DNA of 64,000 bases from Sphingomonas sp. Y38-1Y (GCF_032391395.1 NZ_CP135916.1:1116001-1180000); one strand, 5' to 3'; positions 17,631 to 27,743 are shown, counted from the first letter of the stretch. Numbers and translations are program-made. Notes: a model not told the origin generated them from the sequence alone.

Positions 17631-20600
17631 TCACGACGCGGCCTTGCCGGTCGTACGCTTGTCTTGGGTCTCGCGGGTGCGGCGGATTTCCTCGCGCACG
17701 CTGTGGCCGAGCGCGTCGGCGACGAGCGCGCCCTGCTCGGTCTGGTGCCGCTTCATCAGCCCGGTGGCGGGGGAGGCGGAGGCCGCACGGCCGGCATAAC
17801 GCGCGCGCCTGACCGGGGCCTCAGCAGCGGCGAGCGCCTCCTCGATCATCGGCTCGACGAAGAACCACGAGCCGTTGTTCTTCGGCTCTTCCTGCGCCCA
17901 GACCACATCCTCGAGCTGCGGCATGCGCCGCAGCCGCTCGGCGAGCGGATCGCCGGGGAAGGGATAGATCTGCTCGACACGGATGATCTGCGTGGCCGCG
18001 TCGCCGGCCGCATCGCGCGCCTCGATCAGGTCGTAGGCGACCTTGCCCGAGCAAAGCACGACGCGCTTCGTCACGTCGTCGGCGGGTGCCGAAGGGTCGG
18101 AGAGCAGGCGCTGGAAGTGGCTGGTGCCGAGGAAATCCTCTGCCTTCGACACCGCCATCTTGTGGCGGAGCAGCGACTTGGGCGTGAACACGACCAAAGG
18201 CTTGCGGAAGTTGCGGTGCATCTGCCGGCGCAGCAGGTGGAAGTAGTTGGCCGGCGTGGTGCAGTTGGCGACCTGCATATTGTCCTGCGCGCAGAGCTGG
18301 AGGAACCGCTCCAGGCGCGCCGACGAATGCTCCGGCCCCTGGCCTTCATAGCCGTGCGGCAGCAGCAGGACGAGGCCGTTGGCGCGCAGCCACTTGGCTT
18401 CGCCCGAGGCGATGAACTGGTCGATCATGATCTGCGCGCCGTTGGCGAAGTCGCCGAACTGCGCTTCCCAGAGCACCAAGGTCTTGGGATCGGCAAGCGC
18501 GAACCCGTACTCGAAGCCGAGCACGCCATATTCGGACAGCGGGCTGTCGAGCACCTCGAACCGGCCGTGCGGGATCTCGCTGAGCGGAATGTAGCGGCGC
18601 TCGTCATTCTGGTCGACCCAGACGGCGTGACGCTGGCTGAAGGTGCCGCGACCCGAATCCTGGCCCGACAGGCGGACGCCATAGCCTTCCGACAGGAGCG
18701 AGCCGAACGCCAGTGCCTCGCCGGTCGCCCAGTCGAAGCCGGTGCCCGAGCGGAACATCTCGCGCTTGGCATCGAGCACGCGGCCGAGCGTCTTGTGGAG
18801 CTCATAGCCCTCGGGCGCCTCGGTCAGCGTGCGGCCGAGCGAGTCGAACAGCTTCTGCTCGATGCCGGTATCGACGCTGCGACGCGTGGTCTCGGCATCG
18901 ACGGGGGCATGGAGGCCTGACCAGCGGCCGGCGAACCAGTCCGCCTTGTTGGGCTTGTAGCCCTTGGCGCTCTCGAACGATTCTTCAAGCGACTGGGTGA
19001 TCTCGTCGGTGCGGGCCTTGACGAAGCCGTCGTCGACCACGCCCTCGGCGACCAGGCGCTTGGCATAGATCTCGCTGACCGGCGGATGCTGGCGGATCGC
19101 CTTGTACATGATCGGCTGGGTGAAGCTCGGCTCGTCACCCTCGTTGTGGCCGAAGCGGCGATAGCACCACATGTCGATGACGACGTCGCGCTTGAAGGTC
19201 TGGCGGAACTCGGTCGCGACCTTGCACGCGAAGGTCACCGCCTCGGGATCGTCGCCGTTGACGTGCAGGATCGGCGCCTGGACGCCCTTGGCGACGTCCG
19301 ACGGATAGGGCGAGGAGCGCGCGAATTGAGGGCTCGTCGTGAAGCCGATCTGGTTGTTGATGACGAAGTGGACGCAGCCCCCGGTGTTGTACCCGCGGAT
19401 GCCCGAGAAGCCGAGGCACTCCCAGACGATGCCCTGGCCCGCGAACGCCGCGTCGCCGTGGATCAGGACGGGCAGCACCTGCTCGTGCTTGCCCAGATCC
19501 TGGCGGAAGGTCTGCTGCGCACGCACCTTGCCGAGGACGACGGGATTCACCGCCTCCAGGTGGCTGGGGTTGGCGACCAGCGACATGTGGACGTTGATCC
19601 CGTCGAATTCACGGTCGGTCGAGGTGCCGAGGTGATATTTGACGTCGCCCGAGCCGCCGATGTCGTCGGGGTTGGCCGAGCCGCCGGCAAATTCGTGGAA
19701 GATCACGCGCGTCGGCTTGGCGAGCACGTTGGCCAGCACGTTGAGGCGGCCGCGATGCGCCATGCCATAGACGATCTCGCGAACGCCGAGCTGGCCGCCG
19801 TACTTGATGACGGCTTCGAGCGCGGGGATCATCGACTCGCCGCCGTCCAGGCCGAAGCGCTTGGTGCCGACGTACTTGCGGCCCAGGAACTTCTCCCACT
19901 GCTCGGCCTCGATGACCTTGGACAGGATCGCCTTCTTGCCGTTGGGCGTGAAGTCGATCTCCTTGTCCTTGCCTTCCATCCGCTCCTGGAGGAAGCGACG
20001 CTCCTCGACATCGGCGATGTGCATGTATTCGAGGCCGACATTGCCGCAGTAATTCTTGCGCAGCGTGTCGACGACCTGGCGGATCGTCGCGGTCTCGAAG
20101 CCGAGCGAGCCGCCGAGATAGACGGGGCGGTCGATCTCGCTGTCGCTGAAGCCGTGATGCTCGGTCTTGAGATCCTCGGGCATCTCGCGCTTGGAGAGGC
20201 CGAGCGGGTCGAGATTGGCGGCTAGGTGCCCGCGCACGCGATAGGTGCGGATCAGCATCATCGCGCGAATCGAATCCTGCGCGGCGCGCTGGATGTCGGC
20301 GGTCGAGGGGGCGGGCGCAGCCTTGGGCGCAGGCGCGGCGCCACCACCCTTGGCGGGCTTGGGCGCGGGCTCCATCTGCGTCGGGTCGAGCGCTGCGGTG
20401 AGCGCGTCGGTGTCGCTGAGCGGCCAGTTCTTGCGCGCCCAGCTGGGGCCGGTCACGACATTTTCGAGCCCGTCGAAGAAGGTCCGCCAGCCCGGCTCGA
20501 CCGAACCCGGATCGGCCTTGTAGCGGGCATAGAGCGTGTCGATGAACGCGGGGCTCACGCCGCCGGCGACATCCGCGAAATCCTGACCTTCGTAACCCAT
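17631..20600 (-). CDS. sucA: 2-oxoglutarate dehydrogenase E1 component
   Basis: 989 aa. Starts with the family N-terminus GYEGQDFADVAGGVSPAFIDTLYARYK. The thiamine diphosphate region includes GMAHRGRLNVLANVL and the GDAAFAGQGIVWECL segment. The central MWCYRRFGHNEGDEPSFTQP block and the C-terminal transketolase-like part are intact. It decarboxylates 2-oxoglutarate and loads the lipoyl group of SucB. A family D repeat doublet lies between it and sucD. Confidence 0.97.
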   Translation of the reverse strand: MGYEGQDFADVAGGVSPAFIDTLYARYKADPGSVEPGWRTFFDGLENVVTGPSWARKNWPLSDTDALTAALDPTQMEPAPKPAKGGGAAPAPKAAPAPSTADIQRAAQDSIRAMMLIRTYRVRGHLAANLDPLGLSKREMPEDLKTEHHGFSDSEIDRPVYLGGSLGFETATIRQVVDTLRKNYCGNVGLEYMHIADVEERRFLQERMEGKDKEIDFTPNGKKAILSKVIEAEQWEKFLGRKYVGTKRFGLDGGESMIPALEAVIKYGGQLGVREIVYGMAHRGRLNVLANVLAKPTRVIFHEFAGGSANPDDIGGSGDVKYHLGTSTDREFDGINVHMSLVANPSHLEAVNPVVLGKVRAQQTFRQDLGKHEQVLPVLIHGDAAFAGQGIVWECLGFSGIRGYNTGGCVHFVINNQIGFTTSPQFARSSPYPSDVAKGVQAPILHVNGDDPEAVTFACKVATEFRQTFKRDVVIDMWCYRRFGHNEGDEPSFTQPIMYKAIRQHPPVSEIYAKRLVAEGVVDDGFVKARTDEITQSLEESFESAKGYKPNKADWFAGRWSGLHAPVDAETTRRSVDTGIEQKLFDSLGRTLTEAPEGYELHKTLGRVLDAKREMFRSGTGFDWATGEALAFGSLLSEGYGVRLSGQDSGRGTFSQRHAVWVDQNDERRYIPLSEIPHGRFEVLDSPLSEYGVLGFEYGFALADPKTLVLWEAQFGDFANGAQIMIDQFIASGEAKWLRANGLVLLLPHGYEGQGPEHSSARLERFLQLCAQDNMQVANCTTPANYFHLLRRQMHRNFRKPLVVFTPKSLLRHKMAVSKAEDFLGTSHFQRLLSDPSAPADDVTKRVVLCSGKVAYDLIEARDAAGDAATQIIRVEQIYPFPGDPLAERLRRMPQLEDVVWAQEEPKNNGSWFFVEPMIEEALAAAEAPVRRARYAGRAASASPATGLMKRHQTEQGALVADALGHSVREEIRRTRETQDKRTTGKAAS

Positions 20601-20613
20601 TTACCATCTCCTC

Positions 20614-20791
20614 CCTCTCCCCTTGCGGGAGAGGGTTGCGCAGACTTAGGCCTGCAAGGCCTTAGTCGTAGCTGGGTGAGGGGTAAGCGCTTTCGGGGAA
20701 AGCGCGCGAGCCTGCGGCTCGCTACCCCTCTCCAACTTCGCCTAGGCGGCAAGCCGCCAAGGCTTCGTATCCTCTCCCGCAAGGGGAGAGG
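20614..20791. repeat. Inverted repeat doublet, family D copy 1
   Basis: Fills most of the 198-bp sucA/sucD gap. Outer arms at 20614-20634 and 20771-20791 are exact inverse complements of 21 bp, each itself nearly palindromic (CCTCTCCCC / GGGAGAGG type). Further inverted pieces lie inside, including GCTACCCCTCTCC against GGTGAGGGGTAAGC. No gene is visible in it. Confidence 0.85.
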
Positions 20792-20798
20792 ATGACAA

Positions 20799-21683
20799 TC
20801 AACCCTTCAGAACCTCGACCAGCGTCTCGCCGAGAAGGCTGGGGCTGGCCGAGACCTTGATCCCGGCCGCTTCCATCGCCGCGATCTTGCTCTCGGCATC
20901 GCCCTTGCCGCCCGAGACGATCGCGCCGGCATGGCCCATGCGGCGGCCCGGAGGCGCCGTGCGGCCCGCGATGAAGCCGGCCATCGGCTTCTTGCGGCCA
21001 CGCTTGGCCTCGTCGATCAGGAACTGTGCGGCCTGCTCCTCGGCGTCGCCGCCGATCTCGCCGATCATGATGATCGACTGGGTCGCCTCGTCGGCGAGGA
21101 ACAGCTCCAGCACGTCGATGAAGTTGGTGCCGTTGACCGGATCGCCGCCGATGCCGACCGCGGTGGTCTGGCCCAGGCCCGCATTGGTCGTCTGGAACAC
21201 CGCCTCATAGGTGAGCGTGCCCGAGCGGCTGACCACGCCGACCGACCCCTTGGAGAAGATCGAGCCCGGCATGATGCCGATCTTGCACTCGCCGGGCGTC
21301 AGCACGCCGGGGCAGTTCGGGCCGATCAGCCGCGACTTCGAACCCGACAGCGCGCGCTTGACCTTGACCATGTCGAGCACCGGAATGCCCTCCGTGATCG
21401 CGACGATCAGCGGCACTTCGGCATCGATCGCCTCGAGGATGGAGTCCGCGGCGAAGGCGGGGGGCACATAGACGACGCTGGCCGTCGCGCCGGTCGCGTC
21501 GACCGCCTCGCCGACGGTGTCGAACACGGGAAGGCCGATATGCTGCGATCCGCCCTTACCGGGCGTCACGCCGCCAACCATCTGCGTGCCGTACGCGAGC
21601 GCCTGCTCGGTATGGAACGTGCCGGTGGCGCCGGTCATGCCCTGGACGATGACCTTGGTGTTCTTGTCGACGAGGATGCTCAT
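20799..21683 (-). CDS. sucD: Succinyl-CoA synthetase alpha subunit
   Basis: 294 aa. CoA-binding N-domain ([20 protein letters not shown]), [12 protein letters not shown] and the phosphohistidine motif [13 protein letters not shown] with His251. It catalyses ADP/GDP-dependent succinyl-CoA to succinate conversion and needs the beta subunit SucC. sucC usually lies directly upstream between mdh and sucD; that space here holds a GIY-YIG gene between inverted repeats, and no sucC is found in the window. Confidence 0.97.
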   Translation of the reverse strand: MSILVDKNTKVIVQGMTGATGTFHTEQALAYGTQMVGGVTPGKGGSQHIGLPVFDTVGEAVDATGATASVVYVPPAFAADSILEAIDAEVPLIVAITEGIPVLDMVKVKRALSGSKSRLIGPNCPGVLTPGECKIGIMPGSIFSKGSVGVVSRSGTLTYEAVFQTTNAGLGQTTAVGIGGDPVNGTNFIDVLELFLADEATQSIIMIGEIGGDAEEQAAQFLIDEAKRGRKKPMAGFIAGRTAPPGRRMGHAGAIVSGGKGDAESKIAAMEAAGIKVSASPSLLGETLVEVLKG

Positions 21684-21699
21684 CGTTTCTCCGATCCTA

Positions 21700-21729
21700 C
21701 CACCCCGGCGAAGGCCGGGGTCCAGTTGG
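21700..21729. repeat. Family B repeat, left copy flanking the GIY-YIG gene
   Basis: 30-bp element with core CCCCGGCGAAGGCCGGGG and tail TCCAGTTGG. Its first 27 bases are the exact inverse complement of the end of the copy at 22048-22076, so together they bracket the nuclease gene. Confidence 0.9.
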
Positions 21730-21737
21730 CGAGACGT

Positions 21738-22031
21738 TCATGGTTGTGCGATCCGTTCGTAGAGGTCTTCCCATCCGGGATTGAGCCTCTCGATCTCACG
21801 CAACTTCCAATCGCGTTTCCATTCCTTCATGCGTCGTTCGCGAAGCCGCGCACTTTCCCAGCAATCATGCACTTCGAACCAAACCAGCTGGTGACAGCCA
21901 TAGCGTTTGGTAAACCCTTCGACGACGTTGCTACGATGCTCCCAAACACGGCGCACCAAATCGATCGTCGAGCCCAAGTAGATCGTGCCGTTGCGGTGAC
22001 TGGCCATGATGTAGACAAAGGCCGCAGTCAT
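21738..22031 (-). CDS. GIY-YIG nuclease family protein (URI domain)
   Basis: 97 aa, a single stand-alone GIY-YIG domain. Seen: VYI as the GIY part, IYLGST as the YIG part, the catalytic Arg in VRRVWEHR, and the metal-binding Glu in the ARLRERRMKEWKRDWK helix ending in NPGWEDL. Small proteins of this kind are frequent in alphaproteobacteria and have no firm physiological role. It sits inside the mdh-sucD operon, with both flanks made of inverted family B repeats only 8-16 bp from its ends. The arrangement suggests insertion as a unit. Confidence 0.9.
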   Translation of the reverse strand: MTAAFVYIMASHRNGTIYLGSTIDLVRRVWEHRSNVVEGFTKRYGCHQLVWFEVHDCWESARLRERRMKEWKRDWKLREIERLNPGWEDLYERIAQP

Positions 22032-22047
22032 CGATGGTCCAGCCGTT

Positions 22048-22076
22048 CCACTGGACCCCGGCCTTCGCCGGGGTGG
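22048..22076. repeat. Family B repeat, right copy flanking the GIY-YIG gene
   Basis: 29-bp element in the opposite orientation to 21700-21729; 27 bp match perfectly as an inverted pair. The 318 bp between the two copies carry only the nuclease gene. Confidence 0.9.
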
Positions 22077-22092
22077 TTGCGTATGTCGCCAA

Positions 22093-23064
<972 letters not shown>

Positions 23065-23178
23065 CTAGACGGAACCCGAGAAGGCGGGCGCACACACGGG
23101 CACCCGCGAGAACGGGGGCGACTTAGGCCTTTTGGCCCGATGCCACAACCGCCTTTCGACCCCGGGGCTCAACTATCT

Positions 23179-23195
23179 TTGCGAATGGTTCGCAA
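23179..23195. promoter_or_regulatory. Palindrome upstream of mdh
   Basis: TTGCGAA-TGG-TTCGCAA, a perfect 7-bp inverted repeat in the 145-bp gap between SDH-L and mdh. It could be an operator for the mdh block or a weak hairpin behind SDH-L; no T-run supports termination. The regulator is not identifiable. Confidence 0.35.
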
Positions 23196-23200
23196 GTGCA

Positions 23201-24019
23201 TTAAGGCGCGAGCGCGACCCTTGCTGCCGCGTCGACGATCGCTTCGTCGGGCTGGACGCCGGTATAGAGGACGAACTGCTCGCGCCCTTGCAGCACGAGC
23301 ACGGCGTCGCCGGTGATAACGCGCTTGCCCTTGTTTTGAGCCATCCGGATCAGCGGCGTCTCGGGCGGGATCGCGACGACGTCGAAGACGATCTCCGCGG
23401 CGTCGATTGCCTCGGACGAGAAGGGCAGGGCGTCCGCCTCCGCGCCGCCGGCCATGCCGATCGGCGTGGCGTTGACGAGCATCGCGATGCCCGCGGGCGC
23501 CACCTCGGCATGCGCGATGCCGAGCCGGTCGGCGAGTTCGCGCCGCTTGGGCTCGTTGCGCGCGATAATCGTGCCGTTCGTATAGCCATAGTCGACCAGC
23601 GCCGAGGCCACCGCCTTCGCCATCCCGCCCGCGCCCGCCAGGGCCCAGCGCGTTTCGGTGGGCACCTGATGCCGCTGCATCAACTGGACGACGGCAAGAT
23701 AGTCGGTGTTGTAGCCGGTGAGCCGGCCGTCGTCGTTGACGATGGTGTTGACCGCGCCGATCGACGCCGCCGAGGGATCGAGTTCGTCGATCAGCGGGAT
23801 CACCGCTTCCTTGAACGGCATCGACACCGCGCAGCCGCGGATGCCGAGCGCGCGGATCCCGCGCACCGCCCCCTCGATATCAGTCGTCGAGAACGCCTTG
23901 TAGACATAGTCGAGGCCGAGCGCCTCATAGAGGTGGTTCTGGAAACGCGTGCCGAAATTGCCCGGCCGCGCGGACAGTGAGATGCACAGCCGGGTGTCGC
24001 GGTTGATGCGTGCGGTCAT
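23201..24019 (-). CDS. Shikimate dehydrogenase-like protein (SDH-L, HI0607 type)
   Basis: 272 aa. It retains AroE catalytic positions: Lys70 in AVSMPFKE and Asp106 in GYNTD, plus the substrate-anchoring serines in LCISLSARPGNFGTRF. The wording of conserved blocks (RALGIRGCAVSMPFKE, FDVVA, TPLIRMAQ) matches the SDH-L subgroup typified by Haemophilus HI0607, which is a poor shikimate dehydrogenase with an unsettled substrate. I therefore do not call it aroE. Its start overlaps the zapE stop by 4 bp (ATGA), so it is coupled to zapE. Confidence 0.85.
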   Translation of the reverse strand: MTARINRDTRLCISLSARPGNFGTRFQNHLYEALGLDYVYKAFSTTDIEGAVRGIRALGIRGCAVSMPFKEAVIPLIDELDPSAASIGAVNTIVNDDGRLTGYNTDYLAVVQLMQRHQVPTETRWALAGAGGMAKAVASALVDYGYTNGTIIARNEPKRRELADRLGIAHAEVAPAGIAMLVNATPIGMAGGAEADALPFSSEAIDAAEIVFDVVAIPPETPLIRMAQNKGKRVITGDAVLVLQGREQFVLYTGVQPDEAIVDAAARVALAP

Positions 24020-25134
24020 CCCTGTTCCCCCTCGCCATGGCCGAGCGCCAGATACGCGTCGGAGCGCATTTCGTTGAGGCGGCTGACCGTCCGCTCGAAC
24101 TCGAACGCGCCGTCACCCTTTTCGTACAGATGCTCCGGCACCGCGTCGGCGGCGGCAAGCAGCTTGACCTTGTGCTCGTACAGCGCGTCGATCAGCGTGA
24201 CGAAGCGCGCCGCCTCGTTGCGGTTGTCGGGACCGAGCCTAGGAATGCCGACGAGGATGACAGTGTGGAAGCGCCGCGCGATCGCGAGATAATCGGGCGC
24301 GCCGCGGGGCTCGCCGCACAACCGCTTGAAGCTGAACACCGCGACGCCCTTCAGGCACTTCGGCACATGCAGGCTCCGCCCGCCGAGGTCGAGGTCGCAG
24401 GTCGGAACGTGGTCGCGATCCTCGACGGCGAAGTCGGTGAGCCGGAAGAACGCCTCGGAAAGCTTCGCCGTCGCTTCCGCGCCGTTGGGGACGAGCCACG
24501 TCTCCATGCTGCCCAGGCGGTCGCGGCGGTAATCGACGGGGCCGTTTAAGGACAGGACGTCCATCTTCTCGCGGATCAGCGCGATAAAGGGGAGGAAATG
24601 CTCGCGATTGAGCCCGTCCTTGTAGAGGTCCTCGGGCACGCGGTTCGAGGTCGCGACGACGGTCAGGCCATGGCTCATCATCGCGGTGAACAGCCGCGAC
24701 AGGATCATCGCGTCGGCCGAGTTGTTGATGACCATCTCGTCGAAGGCGAGCAGGCGCGTCTCGCCCACCATCGCCTCCGCCACCGGCAGGATCGGATCGC
24801 CGCTTTCCTTGGCGCGCTCCTTGTGGAGGCGGGCATGGACCTCGATCATGAAGGCGTGAAAGTGGACGCGGCGCTTGCGGTGGACGGCGACGTTCTCGAA
24901 GAACAGGTCCATCAGCATCGACTTGCCGCGCCCGACGCCGCCCCACAGGTATACGCCCTGCGGCGGGGCGGGCGCGCGGCCGAGCATCTTCCAGAGCACG
25001 CTGCCGCGCCTCGGCACCTGCTCCAACTCCGCGGCGAGCGTGTCGAGGCGGCGGGCGGCGGCCTCCTGGTCGGCGTCGGCGCGAAGTTCACCGCCAGCGA
25101 CGAGCGCGCGATAGGCGTCGAGGACGGCGGTCAT
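24016..25134 (-). CDS. zapE: Cell division protein ZapE (AFG1-like ATPase)
   Basis: 372 aa. Walker A is YLWGGVGRGKSMLMD, Walker B LLAFDEMVINNSADAMIL; the RLFTAMMSHGLTVVATSNRVPEDLYKDGLNR block is diagnostic of the AFG1/ZapE family. In E. coli ZapE modulates the FtsZ ring under stress. Start overlaps the thioesterase stop by 4 bp and its stop overlaps the SDH-L start, so three genes are translationally linked. Confidence 0.93.
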   Translation of the reverse strand: MTAVLDAYRALVAGGELRADADQEAAARRLDTLAAELEQVPRRGSVLWKMLGRAPAPPQGVYLWGGVGRGKSMLMDLFFENVAVHRKRRVHFHAFMIEVHARLHKERAKESGDPILPVAEAMVGETRLLAFDEMVINNSADAMILSRLFTAMMSHGLTVVATSNRVPEDLYKDGLNREHFLPFIALIREKMDVLSLNGPVDYRRDRLGSMETWLVPNGAEATAKLSEAFFRLTDFAVEDRDHVPTCDLDLGGRSLHVPKCLKGVAVFSFKRLCGEPRGAPDYLAIARRFHTVILVGIPRLGPDNRNEAARFVTLIDALYEHKVKLLAAADAVPEHLYEKGDGAFEFERTVSRLNEMRSDAYLALGHGEGEQG

Positions 25135-25580
25135 GTCGGCGAACCGGGCTTGCGCGCGGTGGCGGTGAAGCTGGCGCAGGTCGTGCCATCCTGCACGATC
25201 AGCCCGCGCACGAAGAACAGGCGGCCGGTCTCGCGCAGCAGCTCGACCTCCGCCTCGATCGGGCGCGCGGCGTCGGCGCCGGCAATAAACTGCGCAGACA
25301 GGTCGACGGTCGAGGCGCCGCCCTCGTTGACGATGCCGAACACCCGGCCGGCGGCGAACACGGCGACGTCCATGAAGCCGAGCAGCACGCCGCCATGGAC
25401 ATGGTCGCGGATGTTCGAGTGGATGCGCTGCGGCACCATCCGCACGCGGGCGCGGCCCCTATCCTCCGCGCGGACCGACAGCGGCGCGAGAAAGGCGTTG
25501 TAGCGCGTCGGGTCGGTCAGCTCCCAACGATGCCAGCCGGGCAGGTCGGGATCGGGGAAGAAGCGGAAGGGGGCGGTCAT
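25131..25580 (-). CDS. PaaI-family hotdog thioesterase
   Basis: 149 aa single hotdog domain. The active-site helix region DHVHGGVLLGFMDVAVFAAG carries the HGG motif of the PaaI/YigI type; STVDLSAQFIAGAD is the following conserved strand. Probably hydrolyses an acyl- or aryl-CoA; substrate unknown. It is first in the thioesterase-zapE-SDH-L overlap set. Family A repeats separate it from sdhB. Confidence 0.85.
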   Translation of the reverse strand: MTAPFRFFPDPDLPGWHRWELTDPTRYNAFLAPLSVRAEDRGRARVRMVPQRIHSNIRDHVHGGVLLGFMDVAVFAAGRVFGIVNEGGASTVDLSAQFIAGADAARPIEAEVELLRETGRLFFVRGLIVQDGTTCASFTATARKPGSPT

Positions 25581-25582
25581 CA

Positions 25583-25700
25583 GGTCCTTCGATACGCGCC
25601 TTCGCCAGGCTCAGTCGCTACTCAGGACGAACGGTTAGCCTTCCCACCCGTTCGTCCTGAGTAGCCGTTGAGCGAAGTCGAAACGGCGTATCGAAGGATG
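25583..25700. repeat. Intergenic palindromic repeat, family A copy 4 (double)
   Basis: Two facing copies: one from CCTTCGATACGCGCC to GACGAACGG (~25583-25633), the other from GTTCGTCCTGAGTAGCCG to GTATCGAAGGAT (~25650-25700). Together they form a long inverted repeat in the sdhB/thioesterase gap, which holds no gene. Confidence 0.85.
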
Positions 25701-25714
25701 GTGCGAGCGGAGGA

Positions 25715-26500
25715 TCAGACGATCCGCTCGACTTCCATCTTCTTGATCTCGGCGATCGCCTTGGCCGGGTTCAGACCCTTGGGGCAGACGTTCGCGCAGT
25801 TCATGATCGTGTGGCAGCGATAGAGGCGGAACGGATCCTCGAGATCGTCGAGGCGCTCGCCCGTCATCTCGTCGCGGCTGTCGGCGAGCCAGCGATACGC
25901 CTGGAGCAGGATCGCGGGGCCCAGGAACTTGTCGGCGTTCCACCAATAGCTGGGGCAGCTGGTCGAGCAGCAGGCGCACAGGATGCACTCGTATAGGCCG
26001 TCGAGCTTCGCGCGATCCTCGGGGCTCTGGAGCCGCTCCTTGCCCGCGGGCGGCGGCGTCACCGTCTGCAGCCACGGCTTGATCGAGGCGTATTGCGCAT
26101 AGAAGTGCGTGAAGTCGGGGACGAGATCCTTGATGACGTCCATGTGCGGCAAGGGCGTGATGCGGATGTCGCCCTTGATATCCTCGATCGCGGTGGTGCA
26201 GGCGAGACCGTTCTTGCCCGCGATGTTCATCGAGCAGGAGCCGCAAATCCCCTCGCGGCACGACCGGCGGAAGGTGAGGCCGGGGTCCTGCTCCGACTTC
26301 ATCTTGATGAGCGCATCGAGCACCATCGGACCGCAATCGTCGAGGTCGATCTCGAACGTGTCGTAGCGCGGATTGGCGCCCGAGTCGGGATCGTAGCGAT
26401 AGATCTTGAAGCGCTTGATCCGCTTGGCACCCTCGGGCGCACGGTGGACGTGGCCTTCCTTCTTGATGACGCTGTTCTTGGGAAGGGTGAAGGTCGCCAT
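25715..26500 (-). CDS. sdhB: Succinate dehydrogenase iron-sulfur subunit
   Basis: 261 aa. The plant-type [2Fe-2S] site is [21 protein letters not shown]; [4Fe-4S] and [3Fe-4S] ligands lie in [17 protein letters not shown] and [17 protein letters not shown]. It passes electrons from the flavin of SdhA to quinone. Its upstream neighbour is a sugar kinase rather than sdhA, and sdhC, sdhD and sdhA are absent from the window. Confidence 0.97.
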   Translation of the reverse strand: MATFTLPKNSVIKKEGHVHRAPEGAKRIKRFKIYRYDPDSGANPRYDTFEIDLDDCGPMVLDALIKMKSEQDPGLTFRRSCREGICGSCSMNIAGKNGLACTTAIEDIKGDIRITPLPHMDVIKDLVPDFTHFYAQYASIKPWLQTVTPPPAGKERLQSPEDRAKLDGLYECILCACCSTSCPSYWWNADKFLGPAILLQAYRWLADSRDEMTGERLDDLEDPFRLYRCHTIMNCANVCPKGLNPAKAIAEIKKMEVERIV

Positions 26501-26637
26501 GATCGCTCTCGATACCAGATGCCTGCCGAGGTAGCGCCGCGGGCGCTGCCTTCAAGGCCGACCAAAGCCGATACAGGACCCGTGCTGCATTGCAACCCGG
26601 ACCGAGGGCCGCGGTAGCCTTGACGTCCCTTATCTTG

Positions 26638-26718
26638 CGTCACCCCGGACTTGATCCGGGGTCCCGCTTCTTCTGCCGCTAAAAAGGAGCGGGACCCCGG
26701 ATCAAGTCCGGGGTGACG
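26638..26718. repeat. Inverted repeat doublet, family C copy 1
   Basis: Perfect 31-bp inverted repeat: arms 26638-26668 and 26688-26718, spacer 19 bp. Core words are CACCCCGGACTTGATCCGGG and GTCCCGCT. It lies between sdhB and kdgK. The remainder of this 238-bp gap shows no gene. Confidence 0.9.
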
Positions 26719-26738
26719 GTCAGATTGCTTGAATTGTT

Positions 26739-27743
26739 CTATCGCCGGACGTCGCGGGTCCCGGCCAGGAACGCCTCGATATCGTCGCGGCGAAAGCGTG
26801 ACGCGTCGCCGGGCAGCGTGTGCTTGAGCGCGGCGAGCGCGAGGCCGGCCTCGACCGTGGCCTGAGGGTCGAGCCCAGCATGCAGCCCGTGGAGGATGCC
26901 CGCCGCGAACGCGTCGCCGCCGCCGATCCGGTCGACGATGCCGGTGATCGCCACCTCCTCGGTCTGATAGGCGGCGTCGGGCGTGTCGAGGCGCGCGGCG
27001 AGGCGGTGGTGGTCGGCATCGACCACGTGGCGCGCGGTCGAGGCGATGTGGGTGAGGTTGGGAAAGGCCGCGAACGCCGCCCCCGCCGCCTCGCGCCGCC
27101 GCTCCGGACCGTCGCCCGAAAAGCTGGCGCCGGTCAGCAGCGCGATGTCGCGGTGATTGCCGAAGAACAGGTCGGCCTGGCCGACCAGCTCGGTCAGGAT
27201 CGCGCGCGGATCGCTGTCCCACGCTTCCCACAGGCGGGCGCGGTAGTTGCCGTCGAACGAGACGGGAATGCCGAGATCGCGCGCGGCCCGCGCTGCCGCC
27301 AACGCGGCGCGCGCGCTTACCGGACCGAGCGCGGGGGTGATGCCCGAGAGGTGCAGCCGCGCCGCGCCCTTCAGCAATCCCGGCCAGTCGAACGCCTCGG
27401 CCAGCGCGAATGCCGAGGCGGCGCGGTCATAGACAATGTCGGCCGCGCGCACGCCCGCGCCCGGCGAGAGGAAGTAGAGCCCCATCCGCCCCGGCGCGCT
27501 GCTCACCGTCGAGCAATCGACGCCGCCCGCGCGGATCGCCGCCACCGCGCCGCGGCCGAGCGGATTGTCGGGGACGACGCTCACCAGCCGGGTCGGATGG
27601 TCTAGCGACGCGAGTCCGACCGCGACGTTCGCCTCCGCCCCGCCGACGACGATGTCGAGCCGCGGCGATTGCATCAGCAGCTCGCGGCCGGGGGCGGATA
27701 GACGGAGCAGGAGCTCGCCGAAGCAGACGATGGGACCGGTCAT
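26739..27743 (-). CDS. kdgK: 2-dehydro-3-deoxygluconokinase (PfkB family)
   Basis: 334 aa ribokinase/PfkB kinase. N-terminal CFGELLLRLSAPG and GGAEANVAVGLASL, and the C-terminal ATP/anion-hole motif IVDRIGGGDAFAAGILHG with its catalytic Asp. The GELLLR start and the divergent uxaC-uxuB pair support KDG kinase, making 2-keto-3-deoxy-6-phosphogluconate for the Entner-Doudoroff aldolase. Fructokinase is the alternative for the fold alone. Confidence 0.85.
   Translation of the reverse strand: MTGPIVCFGELLLRLSAPGRELLMQSPRLDIVVGGAEANVAVGLASLDHPTRLVSVVPDNPLGRGAVAAIRAGGVDCSTVSSAPGRMGLYFLSPGAGVRAADIVYDRAASAFALAEAFDWPGLLKGAARLHLSGITPALGPVSARAALAAARAARDLGIPVSFDGNYRARLWEAWDSDPRAILTELVGQADLFFGNHRDIALLTGASFSGDGPERRREAAGAAFAAFPNLTHIASTARHVVDADHHRLAARLDTPDAAYQTEEVAITGIVDRIGGGDAFAAGILHGLHAGLDPQATVEAGLALAALKHTLPGDASRFRRDDIEAFLAGTRDVRR

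Noticed and set aside
16440-18920. 826-codon open frame antisense to sucB and sucA
   Set aside because: Composition is Arg/Asp/Gly/His-rich without any domain; it mirrors the high-GC third-position bias of the real genes on the other strand.
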